A stretch of DNA of 64,000 nucleotides from Bradyrhizobium sp. ISRA464 (GCF_029910095.1 NZ_CP094526.1:6076001-6140000), one strand, 5' to 3'; counted from the stretch's first letter, positions 8,876 to 18,912 are shown. Notes: generated from the letters alone by a model not told the origin. Made by a program: numbers and translations.

Positions 8876-10189
8876 TCAAGCTGGAGGCATCTTTGGCGCC
8901 GGTGAGGCCCGCTCGATGAAGCCCTTGGCGAGTGCGTGATAGACCCCCTCCTTGCAAATCAAGCGCGAACTGGCGTGAGCGATCAACGCAGCGGTCATCA
9001 GTGGCACGACCATCGCGTGGTTGTCGGTCATTTCAGTCACGATCACGAAGGCGGTAATGGGGGCCTGAACGACGCCTGCGAAATATGAAACCATGCCGAG
9101 CAGCATGATCGCGGCCAGCGGCGCACCGTGAAACAGCGCCGCGATGTTGGAGCCGATCCCTGCGCCCACCGCGAGCGAGGGGGAGAAGATGCCGCCCGGC
9201 ATGCCGCTGATCGACGAAAACGTCGTCGCTAGGAACTTCAACACGCTGAAGCTCGACGACAACGGCGCTCCGCCTTCGAGAGCGGCTTTGACCTGCGAAT
9301 ATCCGGTGCCGTAGATCGCCCCGTCGGAGGCGAGACTGCAGATCGCAGCCGCCAATCCGCACACCGCGGCAAAGCCGACCGGGTAGCGCTTGATCGCCCT
9401 CCCCACCGGATTGGAGAACCCTTGCGCCATCATGATCAGGATGCGGCTGAAAAGACCTCCCGCGAGGCCTCCGACCACGCCGCAGACGGGGATGGCCATC
9501 CAGTCGATGCCGTTGCGCAAGCCCATCGCGCTGGTGCCGAAATAGGTGTAGTTGCCCATCAGTGCGAGCGAGGTGAGACCGGCAGCGATCACCGCGCCGA
9601 TAATCAGGCTGCTGGTTCTCGTCTCGAACGCGCGGCTCATTTCCTCGATGCCGAATACGATTCCGGCCAGCGGAGTATTGAAGGCCGCCGCGACTCCGGC
9701 CGCGGCACCGGCAAGAATCAAGCCGGGTTGACGGCGCGGCGAGAAGCGGCCGATCGCGAACATGATCGAGGCGCCGATCTGAACGGTCGGCCCCTCGCGC
9801 CCGACCGACGCGCCACATAGCAGGCCCAACAGGGTCAGGATGATCTTGCCGGCTGCAATCCGCAGCGAGACCAGACCTTCGCGCGCGGTCTGATCTGTCA
9901 AATGGCGTGCCGCGATGGCCTGCGGAATTCCGCTGCCCTGGGCGTTTCGAAACAGGCGGTTGGTCAGGAATACCGACAGCGCAAATCCAGCCGGCGCCAC
10001 CACAAGCGAGGCATATCGAAAATGCGACACCAGCGTGGAAAACGCAATCTGTGCCACATCGGCGAGCTGTGCGAGCGCGACAGCCGCAGCACCAACCGCA
10101 ATGCCGCCCAGCAGGAAAATGGCCCGCCGTTGCCAACGCGCGGAGATGACTATGAACAGCCGCTTGTGGCGGTTGGATGGGAACGTCAT
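8876..10189 (-). CDS. CLC family chloride channel or chloride/proton antiporter
   Basis: A 437-residue polytopic inner-membrane protein with the CLC signatures in order: GSGIP (residues 85-89), GREGP with the gating glutamate E132, the FNTPLAGIVFGIEE helix with E182/E183 at the place of the internal proton glutamate, and a GGIFSP loop. Keeping both glutamates suggests a chloride/proton exchanger rather than a passive channel. There are no C-terminal CBS domains. The gene stands alone, so its role (acid stress or ion balance) is not shown by context. Confidence 0.88.
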   Translation of the reverse strand: MTFPSNRHKRLFIVISARWQRRAIFLLGGIAVGAAAVALAQLADVAQIAFSTLVSHFRYASLVVAPAGFALSVFLTNRLFRNAQGSGIPQAIAARHLTDQTAREGLVSLRIAAGKIILTLLGLLCGASVGREGPTVQIGASIMFAIGRFSPRRQPGLILAGAAAGVAAAFNTPLAGIVFGIEEMSRAFETRTSSLIIGAVIAAGLTSLALMGNYTYFGTSAMGLRNGIDWMAIPVCGVVGGLAGGLFSRILIMMAQGFSNPVGRAIKRYPVGFAAVCGLAAAICSLASDGAIYGTGYSQVKAALEGGAPLSSSFSVLKFLATTFSSISGMPGGIFSPSLAVGAGIGSNIAALFHGAPLAAIMLLGMVSYFAGVVQAPITAFVIVTEMTDNHAMVVPLMTAALIAHASSRLICKEGVYHALAKGFIERASPAPKMPPA

Positions 10190-10590
10190 GCTAGTGGTAT
10201 TCTCGCTGATTTCACGGCCGAAACCGAGGGATCCTTACGCTTCATTCTTAGCGTGTCCCTCAAGACCCGTCGATGGGGCTTCTGGCTTGCGAACCTGCGA
10301 GGCTCAAGGAGCCTGGTCGGCAAGGCGCTGGCTCAAGCGAATGTATCTCCTGCTGTCGCTATCAACAGTTGTCGACTGCTCTCCGCGATAACGTTAGCGA
10401 CACGCCAACCGATATCGAATTGCTACTCAGCTCTCATTTCGATCTTGTGTGGGCTGGTTCATAAAGCTGGCGTGCGCTGTCGCTGTAGCGATCCACATGT
10501 TCCGGTCGCCGATGGAAGCGACAATGCCGGCTCGATCCGCAATCCGGCCGCCACAACAACCTGCTTGCGCTCCGACCCACGCAAGCCACC
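10190..10590. other. Intergenic region, no gene seen
   Basis: About 400 bases between the CLC gene start and the end of the next minus-strand gene. It should hold the CLC promoter. I see no strong hairpin with a U-tract, no repeat and no RNA gene. Confidence 0.4.
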
Positions 10591-12813
10591 CTAATGAGTC
10601 AGCGGGTCCGGACGTAACTGGAATTGTACCACCAGCGGGCTCGACCGCGTTGCCTCGGTCGCGCCTGGCGCTCCCGGATGAGGCGCATCAATACCCTCGA
10701 TATGAACGGGTGTGCGGTTGCCGGAGCTCACCCAGAGAGCGCGGCCTTTCCAGCCCGCAGCGGGATCGTCGATCCGCCCGTCGATCTGCTTGGCGAAGAA
10801 GCCCATCGGATAGGGTACTCGCAATTCGACGATGTGGCCATTCACCAGCGCGTGCAGGGAGTCGGACTGATTGCCGGTGGCGATCGGCGTGTTCGCGCCG
10901 AGTCCCAGGATATCGTGCTGATCGACCCACAAGTAGTATGGGTTTTCGGCCGCACCTGTGTCGCCCTGCAACGGCGGGCCCGGCAGCGGGTAGAAGCTCC
11001 AGCCTTCCGGACATTTGTCGCCAGTCTCGGCGCCGGGACCGTTGAGCGGTCCTTTGCATTTGCGCCGATCGAAGCTGCCGATATGGCCGCTGTCGAGCGG
11101 CACCCACACGACGCCGTTGCGATCGACGTCCATACCGCGAATGCCGTAGCCGGGCAGCGGCACCTTGTAGACCTCCGCGAGCGCCGTGTCGGGTGGATTC
11201 GTTCCGGGATCGATGCGGATGATATAGCCGGGATGCGGCAGGCTCGAGCCCCAGACCGCGCCATCGAGCGGGCTCACGGAGATGCCGTAGAGCCCGAGCG
11301 CGATGCGCGTGTCCTTGGCGGCATCAACCGGCTGACCGGGCTCGTTATAGCCCTCGTCGCGCTTGCCGTTGCCGTTGGTGTCGACCACGAGCGCGCTCCA
11401 GCCCTGTGACGCCGCCGCGTCGCCGGACGCCCAGAATTTGTTCGTGTTCACCCAGCCGACGACGGCGTTCTTGCCCTGCGTATTGTTGCTGAACCAGAGT
11501 GTGTTGGCGTCGTCCTCGGCGAAGTTCAGGTGCTGGGTGCCGAAGCAGGTATCGATGAATGTGAACTTCCCGTTGCGGGGATCATACACCGTCACCTGCC
11601 GGGAGTTCTGACTGAACCCCTCGGGCCTCGTCGTCAGCGGATAGAGCTGTGCAGAGCGGAGCTGCGAGTCCTTGCCGCAATAGGCGGGGACCTCGATCGG
11701 CGGCCGTACCTGGGCAGTGAAATAGACGCGCCCTTCCCGATCCATCGCCGGCGAATGGGCGTTGACCTGACTGTCCCAAACCTGCTCGCGCCCGAAATAG
11801 GGCGAGGATGCGAACACCGGATTCGCCAGTGCCGAGCTCGGCGTATGTTCCGGCTCGCGGACCGGCACAGGGACGACACGCTTGAGGTTGGCCAGGGGAT
11901 CGAGCACGGGCATCGTGTTGCTGGAAAGCTCGGTCGCACCATAAAGCGGTCCATTGGCATTCACGGTCGGCTGGCGCTTGTCGGTCGCCAGGAGGTCATG
12001 CAGATAATGTTTCGGATCGAGCCAGTCGCGCACCGTGACGACGAAGTTGCGCTCGATACCGGCCGGACGCGGCGGTGCGGCTTTCGGAAGCTCGCCCGCC
12101 TTGATGCGGTCGGTCCAGTCCGCGAGCGCAGCGAGGTGCCCGCCATCAGGCGTCAGCAACCGGCCCATGGTGTGTACCATCGTGGTCCCGCCGGGCCCCG
12201 ACTGCAGGCGGCGCGCCCATGCGGCAATTCCGGATTGAAAATGATCGAAGGCCGGCGGCATCGTGCGCGTGGCATAATTTCCGATCTGATGACAGTTGCC
12301 GCAGCCGTTCGTCTTGATGACGTCGAGCCATTGATCGCGGGTCTTGAACTCAGTTGGAATGCCGTTGCCGTTCGGACCGGTGCCGGGAAACCTGTCGGTG
12401 CCGGGCGGCCTGAGCAGCGAGAACCAGTAGATCGCGGGATAGTACTGCGCCGCCGCGGCACGATCCGGCGCGATCACCGCATCAAGGTTTACGTGCTGCC
12501 CTCTCTCAGCCGCAACCCTCGGCGCGTCGACAAGACCATAGCCGCGGACCCAGAGCTGATAGTGCGCCTCTGGTAGATCCGGAATGACGAAGCGGCCCGC
12601 ATCGTCGGTGACGACGATCTTGGCGAAGCGCGTGCCGAGATCCCTCGTCTCGGCGATCACCCAGACGCCGCCTTCCGGTCCGTTCGCACTCTTGACGACG
12701 CCGCCGACATCGTGCGCGCCGATTTCGACCGGAGCAGCCTCTTGTGTCGACGCCGGGCACACGAACGATTGAACGATCGCCAAGACTCCGAGCAACCCTG
12801 TCGGCAGTCTCAT
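10591..12813 (-). CDS. Exported c-type heme protein with regulatory-like and beta-propeller domains
   Basis: A 740-residue secreted protein with an N-terminal signal sequence ending near residue 23. A carboxypeptidase-regulatory-like beta-sandwich follows at about 35-115, then one heme-binding CGNCH (C171, C174, H175), then a long region of propeller-like repeats resembling streptogramin-lyase (Vgb) blades (for example EDDANTLWFSNNTQG and DVDRNGVVWVPLDSG). It is 8 bases downstream of a cytochrome c gene on the same strand, so the two probably form one periplasmic electron-transfer operon. The substrate is unknown, and no PQQ-site residues could be assigned. Confidence 0.75.
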   Translation of the reverse strand: MRLPTGLLGVLAIVQSFVCPASTQEAAPVEIGAHDVGGVVKSANGPEGGVWVIAETRDLGTRFAKIVVTDDAGRFVIPDLPEAHYQLWVRGYGLVDAPRVAAERGQHVNLDAVIAPDRAAAAQYYPAIYWFSLLRPPGTDRFPGTGPNGNGIPTEFKTRDQWLDVIKTNGCGNCHQIGNYATRTMPPAFDHFQSGIAAWARRLQSGPGGTTMVHTMGRLLTPDGGHLAALADWTDRIKAGELPKAAPPRPAGIERNFVVTVRDWLDPKHYLHDLLATDKRQPTVNANGPLYGATELSSNTMPVLDPLANLKRVVPVPVREPEHTPSSALANPVFASSPYFGREQVWDSQVNAHSPAMDREGRVYFTAQVRPPIEVPAYCGKDSQLRSAQLYPLTTRPEGFSQNSRQVTVYDPRNGKFTFIDTCFGTQHLNFAEDDANTLWFSNNTQGKNAVVGWVNTNKFWASGDAAASQGWSALVVDTNGNGKRDEGYNEPGQPVDAAKDTRIALGLYGISVSPLDGAVWGSSLPHPGYIIRIDPGTNPPDTALAEVYKVPLPGYGIRGMDVDRNGVVWVPLDSGHIGSFDRRKCKGPLNGPGAETGDKCPEGWSFYPLPGPPLQGDTGAAENPYYLWVDQHDILGLGANTPIATGNQSDSLHALVNGHIVELRVPYPMGFFAKQIDGRIDDPAAGWKGRALWVSSGNRTPVHIEGIDAPHPGAPGATEATRSSPLVVQFQLRPDPLTH

Positions 12814-12821
12814 GGGCGCCT

Positions 12822-13220
12822 CTATTTCTGGGCCGCCAAATAGGCGACGAGATCGTCAATCTCTGCATCCGGGACGCCCTGGAACACGGACATCCTGTTG
12901 CCGGGAATCATGAGGCCGGGTGCAGCGACGAAAGATGCGATGGCGTTCGGGCTCCAGGTCCAGATCGCCATCGTGATGAATTCCGGCGAATACGCGTATC
13001 CGGGCGCTGTGGCGGCCTTGCGCTCGGTGATTCCAAACAGATTGGGTCCAAAGCGATTTGGTTCGCCCTTGCCGATCGTGTGGCAAAGCGCGCATTCGCG
13101 GGCGAAAATCGCGGCGCCCTTCACGGGATCGCCCGCCGCGAAGCAGAAGCCGGCGCCGCACGCGGTTGCAACTACCGTCAGGGCAAGAAGACGCGTGAGC
13201 GCAAACAACGCCTGGCGCAC
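12822..13220 (-). CDS. Class I cytochrome c
   Basis: A 132-residue periplasmic monoheme cytochrome with a signal peptide and heme motif CALCH (C43, C46, H47). The following residues (GPNLFGITERKAATAPGYAYS) are typical of the mitochondrial-like c2/c550 group, and a Met ligand lies in the C-terminal third. The gene ends 8 bases before the heme/propeller gene and is probably co-transcribed with it as its electron acceptor or donor. Confidence 0.88.
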   Translation of the reverse strand: MRQALFALTRLLALTVVATACGAGFCFAAGDPVKGAAIFARECALCHTIGKGEPNRFGPNLFGITERKAATAPGYAYSPEFITMAIWTWSPNAIASFVAAPGLMIPGNRMSVFQGVPDAEIDDLVAYLAAQK

Positions 13221-13383
13221 GGGCGTGACTCCTTTTGATGATCGCGGCTACAACACCTTCTCCAAGGGTCAGTTCCTAGCCGTAGGCAGGGATCAAGGAA
13301 CTACGCCGCGACCGGCCAGTTGGGTTGAGCCCGCCACGCCTCGGGCCCGTGAAGGCGCAGCACGGCCAGCAGGAGGTTCAGAG

Positions 13384-14061
13384 ATGAAGCCCGCTTTACA
13401 CCGACGAGCACTCATTCATGCCGCATCGGCATTGTTGATCGCGAGCACGGCCGGCACGCACGCGGCGGAAGCCGATCAGGCCGCGCAGGTGACGCCTCCC
13501 GAAGATCTGATGCGAGAGCACGGCGTGCTCAACCGCGTGTTGCTGGTCTACGAAGCGGGTCTGCAAAAGCTGACTCGGGGCGAGGATTTCGATGTTGGCG
13601 TTCTGTCTCGCGCGGCAACGATCGTGCATGAATTCATCGAAGACTATCACGAGCGCAACGAAGAGCAGCAGCTCTTTCCCCGCTTTCGCAAGGCGGGGCA
13701 AATGGTCGAGCTGGTCGACGTGCTCTACCAGCAGCATCAGGCCGGCCGCCGTCTCACCGACACGATTCTCGCGCTTGCGCCGGCAAGCCGGGCGCCAGGG
13801 GAAAGCCGGGGCCGCGTGATCACGAGCCTGCAGAGCTTCATTGCCATGTATCGGCCGCACGAGGCGCGGGAAGATACGGAGCTCTTTCCGAAGCTCAGGA
13901 GCATCGTCTCGCCGCACGAATTCGACGCCATGGCGGAGGATTTCGAGCGCGACGAGCGGCGCAAATTCGGTGAGGACGGATTCGAGCGCTACGTGGCACG
14001 GGTTGCGGTGCTCGAGCAGGCGCTCGGAATCCACGACCTCGCCCGAATGACTCCTACCTGA
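13384..14061 (+). CDS. Exported hemerythrin-like (HHE domain) protein
   Basis: A 225-residue protein with a signal peptide (LIHAASALLIASTAGTHA). A four-helix hemerythrin cation-binding domain follows, in which REHGVLNR, HEFIEDYHERNEE, YQQHQAGR and YRPHEAREDTELFP supply the iron-binding histidines and glutamates. The start ATG follows AGGAGG. It is divergent from the cytochrome c operon. A periplasmic di-iron protein binding oxygen or NO, or sensing redox, is plausible; the partner is unknown. Confidence 0.8.
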   Translation: MKPALHRRALIHAASALLIASTAGTHAAEADQAAQVTPPEDLMREHGVLNRVLLVYEAGLQKLTRGEDFDVGVLSRAATIVHEFIEDYHERNEEQQLFPRFRKAGQMVELVDVLYQQHQAGRRLTDTILALAPASRAPGESRGRVITSLQSFIAMYRPHEAREDTELFPKLRSIVSPHEFDAMAEDFERDERRKFGEDGFERYVARVAVLEQALGIHDLARMTPT

Positions 14062-14174
14062 CGCCGCATGCTTCGCTCGCTATGACCACGACGGGTTGCT
14101 TCCGCTTCCTTGCGGCGCTCGCGCACCCGGTCGGCCCCGCGCGCCTTTTTGCGCTTCGCCCGGCCGCAGCCATC

Positions 14175-15317
14175 TCAGCGCAGTGTGCCAAAGAACTCGC
14201 GCGTTTCTCGGACGAACAGCTCAGGCTGCTCGAATGCGGAGAAGTGCCCGCCCTTCGGCATCTCCTTCCAGTGCTGGATGTTGGTGTAGCTCGCCTCCAT
14301 CCACTTGCGCACCGGGGTGACGATCTCCCTGGGAAAGACCGCGACGCCGGTCGGCACCGTCACCTTGTGCACGGTTCGCTTGTTCGCGCCAAAACTTTCC
14401 CAGTAAAGCCGCGCCGACGATGTCGCCGTCGCGGTGACCCAGTACAGCATGACATTGTCGAGCAGTTCGTCGCGGCTGAGGATGTTTTCGGGATGCCCGT
14501 CGCAATCCGTCCACGCCCAGAACTTTTCCAGGATCCACGCCGCCTGCCCGCTGGGTGAATCCGTCAGCGCGTAGCCAAGCGTCTGCGGCCGGGTGGATTG
14601 CTGCTTGGAATATCCGGAATCCCAGTCGGCATAGTATTTGATGCCGTTGAGCGCGCGGGTCTCTTCCGGCGTCGGCTGTCCCTCGACATTGGGCCGCGTC
14701 GACATCGCAAGCGTGATGTGGATGCCCGCGCAGTGCGCCGCATCCTGCCCGCCGATCGCGGCCGTGACCGCCGAGCCCCAATCGCCGCCTTGCGCGAAAT
14801 AGCTAATGTAGCCGAGCCGCTCCATCAGGACGGCCCACGCCTTGGCGATCCGATCGACGCCCCACCCCGTCGTGGTCGGCTTGGCGGAGAAGCCGAAGCC
14901 CGGCAGCGACGGGCACACCACATGGAAGGCGTCGGCGGCGCTGGCGCCATGCGCGGTCGGGTCGGTCAAGGGTTCGATCACCTTGTGGAATTCGACCACC
15001 GATCCCGGCCAGCCGTGAGTAATGATCAGCGGCCTGGCGTCCGCGTGCGGCGAGCGGACATGGATGAAGTGGATGTCGAGCCCGTCGATTTCGGTCGTGA
15101 ACTGGCTGAAACGATTGAGCCGCGCCTCGCGCTGGCGCCAATCATAATCCTCCGCCCAATAGCGGCAGACGTCCTGGATCCATTGCAGCGGCGCACCCTG
15201 GCTCCAGTCGTCGACCAGCTCCGCCTCGGGCCAGCGCGTCCGGCGCAGCCGGGTGCGGAGATCGTCAAGGACATCGTCACTCACGGCAATGCGAAACGGG
15301 CTGATGGCGGTGTTCAT
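14175..15317 (-). CDS. Epoxide hydrolase (EHN-type alpha/beta hydrolase)
   Basis: A 380-residue protein with the N-terminal epoxide-hydrolase domain (FRIAVSDDVLDDLRTRLRRT) followed by an alpha/beta-hydrolase core. The oxyanion-hole motif is HGWPGS, the nucleophile elbow is GGDWGS with Asp as nucleophile, and the catalytic histidine lies in KGGHFSAFEQPE. The ATG at 15317 has GGGGAGA just upstream, so the seven-residue longer form is rejected. It opens epoxides to diols; many homologues are annotated only as epoxide hydrolase without known substrate. Confidence 0.87.
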   Translation of the reverse strand: MNTAISPFRIAVSDDVLDDLRTRLRRTRWPEAELVDDWSQGAPLQWIQDVCRYWAEDYDWRQREARLNRFSQFTTEIDGLDIHFIHVRSPHADARPLIITHGWPGSVVEFHKVIEPLTDPTAHGASAADAFHVVCPSLPGFGFSAKPTTTGWGVDRIAKAWAVLMERLGYISYFAQGGDWGSAVTAAIGGQDAAHCAGIHITLAMSTRPNVEGQPTPEETRALNGIKYYADWDSGYSKQQSTRPQTLGYALTDSPSGQAAWILEKFWAWTDCDGHPENILSRDELLDNVMLYWVTATATSSARLYWESFGANKRTVHKVTVPTGVAVFPREIVTPVRKWMEASYTNIQHWKEMPKGGHFSAFEQPELFVRETREFFGTLR

Positions 15318-15392
15318 GGCGTCTCCCCGGGGGCACAAGACCTCGGGAGACGATAGGCTCGGGCCGTCGCCCGATCAAACCGGCGTGTGCCC

Positions 15393-16343
15393 CTATTGGC
15401 CGAGAGACGTTTCCAGGAGCACCTGTGCCTGCCTGGTCGCCTCGGCGAAGGCCGGTTGCTGCGGCGCGCGCTCCGTGAAGCATCGTTTGAAGGCCTCGTC
15501 GCCCTGCTGACGCAGATTGCCGAGCTTGTCGTAGGCCTTCTTGTCGATCCGCTTCTGGCGGAATTTCTCCTCCGCCTCCTCCGCCCTCCTGGTGTAGCCG
15601 GCGCGGATCGCGGTGCAGGCGGAAATCTGCACGGCCGGGTCGATGGCGCCGTAGGCGATATAGACCTTGCCGTTGGCAAGCGCGGCCACGAACACCTCGT
15701 CGGCCATGTCTGGGCTCTCGTCCTGGGTGCGGCCGGCAAGGAACGCGTAGCTCGACGTGACCGCCGCCGGTTTGGTGATCGGCAGTGCGTTGAAATTGAT
15801 CACCGCGGCATCGGTCGAAATCGCCTGGGTATAGAGGCCTTCGAACTTCAGGGCCGCATCGGTCTGCTGCGGCACGTTCTTGACGCCCTTGTCCCACCAG
15901 GTCTTGTGTGCGTGGAGCCACCGGGTGAACAGGACTTCGGTCGTGACGATGATGTGGGCTTTCGGCTCGACATAGCTGCCGTCGGCGGCCTGTCCCACCT
16001 TCACGCCCCCCTTGCCGGTCTCGGCATCGAAGCGCAGGCCGTCCAGCATGCCGAAGCCCTCATCGCCTTTATATAGAGTGTCGAGATTGAGCTGGGCCGG
16101 CGCAAAGCCCGGGCGAGCGGGTTCGGACAGAATCGTGGTTAGCTGGGCCCTGAGATCTTCCCGCGCCGCAGCCTCGGCCTTGTCGACGGCGTCGCCGGTC
16201 TGTCCGGCGTCCATCTGTTTGGCGAACCTGGCGACCGCGGCGTCACGGGTGGCGATGTAACGGTCTTCCGGCGACGCGGCGTTGGCGTGCGACAGGACCA
16301 GGATCGGAGCGAGACAAAGGGAAAGCCGAATAAAAAAATGCAT
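15393..16343 (-). CDS. Exported protein of unknown function
   Basis: A 316-residue protein with a clear signal peptide (FIRLSLCLAPILVLSHANA) and no recognised domain. The mature part begins with a helical YIATRDAAVARFAKQMDAG stretch, and near the C-terminus is a charged helix with two cysteines. The start at 16343 is preferred because it places the signal peptide at the N-terminus; the upstream ATG-containing extension is not hydrophobic. It lies between the epoxide hydrolase and gfa. No function can be assigned. Confidence 0.6.
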   Translation of the reverse strand: MHFFIRLSLCLAPILVLSHANAASPEDRYIATRDAAVARFAKQMDAGQTGDAVDKAEAAAREDLRAQLTTILSEPARPGFAPAQLNLDTLYKGDEGFGMLDGLRFDAETGKGGVKVGQAADGSYVEPKAHIIVTTEVLFTRWLHAHKTWWDKGVKNVPQQTDAALKFEGLYTQAISTDAAVINFNALPITKPAAVTSSYAFLAGRTQDESPDMADEVFVAALANGKVYIAYGAIDPAVQISACTAIRAGYTRRAEEAEEKFRQKRIDKKAYDKLGNLRQQGDEAFKRCFTERAPQQPAFAEATRQAQVLLETSLGQ

Positions 16344-16555
16344 GCCCTGTGGTCGTCCGCAGAGCATGCAAGGTTCACCAGTCACGGGGTACTGGAGCCT
16401 CGGTCCTGGTTGAATCAGGACCGGGGGCTCAAGATTCCTGCCCTGACGCGCCTTCCGCGCGCGGACCGGTGTCCACGTCGCTCGAAGCGCTCTCACGGAT
16501 CATTCCATGCCGACGGCGGCAGCCGCCGGCACGGGATTTCGTCAAGCGAAGCCGC

Positions 16556-17119
16556 TCAGGCCGCCTTGGCCTTCGCCACGTGGGTGGCAATCGCATCCAT
16601 CAAAGCCGGCGACAGGCAGTCATAGGGCTCGAGCCCGAGCTCCTTCAACCGCGCCCTGATGCCGGCCATCTCGGTCGGCTTGACGCCGGACTCGATGACG
16701 GAGGACACGAACGCGGCAAATCCGGGCGCCGCCGAGCCGGACTCCTGGAACAGCTCGGGATGGATGAAATCGAGGCCGTAGAACGGATGGCCCTTGTTCT
16801 CGATCCGGCCATACATATGCGTTCCGCAGCCCTTGCAGGCATAGCGCTGGATTACCGCCGCGGTGTCGACGATCTGCAGCTTGTCGCCGTTCTCCAGCAC
16901 GGTGACGTTCTCGCGCGGCACCACCGCGACCACCGAGAAGATCGCGCCCGAGGGCTTCCAGCACTTGGTGCAGCCGCAGGCGTGGTTGTGGGCGACGTCT
17001 CCCTTGATACCGACCTTGACCGGCTTGTCCGCGCATTTGCAGACCAGGGTGCCGCCGGCGAAGTTGCCGGAGCCTTGCTTGACGCCGTTGTCGACCGATG
17101 GGTGGATATGAACAGTCAT
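16556..17119 (-). CDS. gfa: S-(hydroxymethyl)glutathione synthase (Gfa)
   Basis: A 187-residue glutathione-dependent formaldehyde-activating enzyme that accelerates condensation of formaldehyde with glutathione in the cytoplasm. The zinc ligands are visible in [17 protein letters not shown] and [12 protein letters not shown], as expected for the family. It lies 33 bases downstream of the glutathione-dependent formaldehyde dehydrogenase gene on the same strand and feeds that enzyme. The order with xoxF and a cytochrome matches the Bradyrhizobium C1 cluster. Confidence 0.95.
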   Translation of the reverse strand: MTVHIHPSVDNGVKQGSGNFAGGTLVCKCADKPVKVGIKGDVAHNHACGCTKCWKPSGAIFSVVAVVPRENVTVLENGDKLQIVDTAAVIQRYACKGCGTHMYGRIENKGHPFYGLDFIHPELFQESGSAAPGFAAFVSSVIESGVKPTEMAGIRARLKELGLEPYDCLSPALMDAIATHVAKAKAA

Positions 17120-17152
17120 TGGCCTATCCTCCTAGTGCTTGGTGTTTTGATT

Positions 17153-18262
17153 TCAGAACACGACGACCGAGCGGATCGATTTTCCCTCGTGCATCAGGTC
17201 GAACCCGTTGTTGATCTCCTCGAGCTTCAGCACGTGGGTGATCATCGGATCGATCTGGATCTTTCCGTTCATGTACCAGTCGACAATCTTCGGCACGTCG
17301 GTGCGGCCGCGCGCGCCGCCGAACGCGGTGCCCTTCCAGACGCGGCCGGTGACGAGCTGGAACGGCCGGGTTGCGATCTCCTTGCCGGATTCCGCGACGC
17401 CGATCACCACCGAGACGCCCCAGCCGCGATGGCAGGCTTCCAGCGCCTGGCGCATCACGTTGGTGTTGCCGGTGCAGTCGAAGGTGAAGTCGGCGCCGCC
17501 GTCGGTCAGCGTCACCAGATGCTGCACGATATCGCCGCTCACCTTGGTCGGATTGACGAAGTGCGTCATGCCGAACTGGCGGCCCCAATTATCCTTCGAA
17601 TCGTTGATGTCGACGCCGATGATCTTGTCGGCGCCGACCATCTTGGCGCCCTGGATCACGTTGAGGCCGATGCCGCCGAGCCCGAACACCACGACGTTGG
17701 AGCCCGGGGTCACCTTGGCGGTATTGACGACCGCACCGACACCGGTGGTGACGCCGCAGCCGATGTAGCAGCTCTTGTCGAACGGCGCGTCCTCGCGGAT
17801 CTTCGCCACCGCGATTTCAGGCAGCACGGTGAAGTTCGAGAAGGTCGAGCAGCCCATGTAATGATAGATGGTCTGCCCCTTGTAGCTGAAGCGCGAGGTG
17901 CCGTCGGGCATCACGCCCTTGCCCTGGGTGGCGCGGATCGCCGTGCAGAGGTTGGTCTTCTGGCTGAGGCAGCTTTTGCACTGGCGGCATTCGGGCGTGT
18001 AGAGCGGGATCACGTGATCGCCGGGCTTGACCGACGTCACGCCGGCGCCGACCTCGCGAACGATGCCGGCGCCCTCGTGGCCGAGGATCGAGGGGAAGAT
18101 CCCCTCGCTGTCGAATCCATCGAGCGTGTAGGCGTCGGTGTGACAGATACCCGTCGCCTTGATCTCGACGAGGACCTCGCCGGCCTTGGGTCCCTCCAGA
18201 TCAAGCTCGACAATCTCGAGCGGCTTCTTTGCCTGGAATGCGACTGCGGCGCGCGTTTTCAT
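17153..18262 (-). CDS. flhA: S-(hydroxymethyl)glutathione dehydrogenase (class III alcohol dehydrogenase)
   Basis: A 369-residue zinc alcohol dehydrogenase of class III, also called adhC or frmA, oxidising S-hydroxymethylglutathione to S-formylglutathione with NAD. Seen are the catalytic-zinc segments [10 protein letters not shown] and GHEGAG, the structural-zinc cluster CRQCKSC...C, and the NAD motif GLGGIGLNV. The length is standard. It lies between the cytochrome gene and gfa in a minus-strand cluster running from xoxF. The next step, FghA, is encoded at 28.9 kb. Confidence 0.96.
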   Translation of the reverse strand: MKTRAAVAFQAKKPLEIVELDLEGPKAGEVLVEIKATGICHTDAYTLDGFDSEGIFPSILGHEGAGIVREVGAGVTSVKPGDHVIPLYTPECRQCKSCLSQKTNLCTAIRATQGKGVMPDGTSRFSYKGQTIYHYMGCSTFSNFTVLPEIAVAKIREDAPFDKSCYIGCGVTTGVGAVVNTAKVTPGSNVVVFGLGGIGLNVIQGAKMVGADKIIGVDINDSKDNWGRQFGMTHFVNPTKVSGDIVQHLVTLTDGGADFTFDCTGNTNVMRQALEACHRGWGVSVVIGVAESGKEIATRPFQLVTGRVWKGTAFGGARGRTDVPKIVDWYMNGKIQIDPMITHVLKLEEINNGFDLMHEGKSIRSVVVF

Positions 18263-18305
18263 CTTGGTCTCTCCAAAACACTCATAGGGTTATCATCCGC
18301 GCCGG

Positions 18306-18833
18306 TCACTTTTTCTCGCTGTTGCCCATGCAGGCGTCTTCAGCCTTTGTGTAGGCTTCCGACTTGTCTTCGTGCTTGGCGGGCCGGCCGCGCGGGACCG
18401 CGTTGTTGGCGCGGGCGCGCAGGTACACATAGAGGTCGTCCATGTAGCAGGCAACGTTCGGGTTATCGCCGAACGCCGGCATCACGTTTTCCTGCGCTGT
18501 GTTGACGTTCTTGCGTCCGCTCGCGACGATGCCGAGGAAATCGGCGTAGCTCATCGTCTTCAGCGAATTCGCCAACGCGGGCGCATAAGTCGATCCCATG
18601 CCGTCGGGACCGTGGCAGACATGGCACTCCGAATGATAGCGGCGGAATCCGGAATAGGTGTACCAGTCCACGGTGCCATCGGGTGCCACCTTGAAGGTCG
18701 GGTTTCCATCCTTGTCCAGATACTTTCCGTCCTCGGACTTGACGGCGGTCGGATCACCGACGTCTTCGGCGGAAGCAACTCCTCCCATTGCCACGACAAA
18801 GATCGCGGCAGTCACAAACCAGATCTTACGCAA
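18306..18833 (-). CDS. c-type cytochrome, methanol-metabolism related (four-cysteine type)
   Basis: Periplasmic cytochrome c of about 175 residues with a signal peptide (WFVTAAIFVVAMGGVASA), heme motif CHVCH, and two further cysteines (VACYMDD and EDACMGN). This makes four cysteines, the pattern of the methanol-associated four-Cys cytochrome family. No ATG precedes the signal peptide closely. A TTG at 18833 with GAGG/AGGATAGG upstream is the best start; an ATG at 18908 would add 25 non-hydrophobic residues. Directly downstream of xoxF, it is the likely electron acceptor, called moxG-prime in Bradyrhizobium. Confidence 0.85.
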   Translation of the reverse strand: MRKIWFVTAAIFVVAMGGVASAEDVGDPTAVKSEDGKYLDKDGNPTFKVAPDGTVDWYTYSGFRRYHSECHVCHGPDGMGSTYAPALANSLKTMSYADFLGIVASGRKNVNTAQENVMPAFGDNPNVACYMDDLYVYLRARANNAVPRGRPAKHEDKSEAYTKAEDACMGNSEKK

Positions 18834-18912
18834 AAGCCTATCCTCGCGGGCGATTTGAAGACGGACCGGCGCATGGAGATCACCCCATGCGCCGGAACAG
18901 GGTTGCATCAGC

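Noticed and set aside
16349..18505. 718-residue plus-strand open frame
   Set aside because: It mirrors gfa, flhA and part of the cytochrome gene on the other strand; no domain is visible in it.
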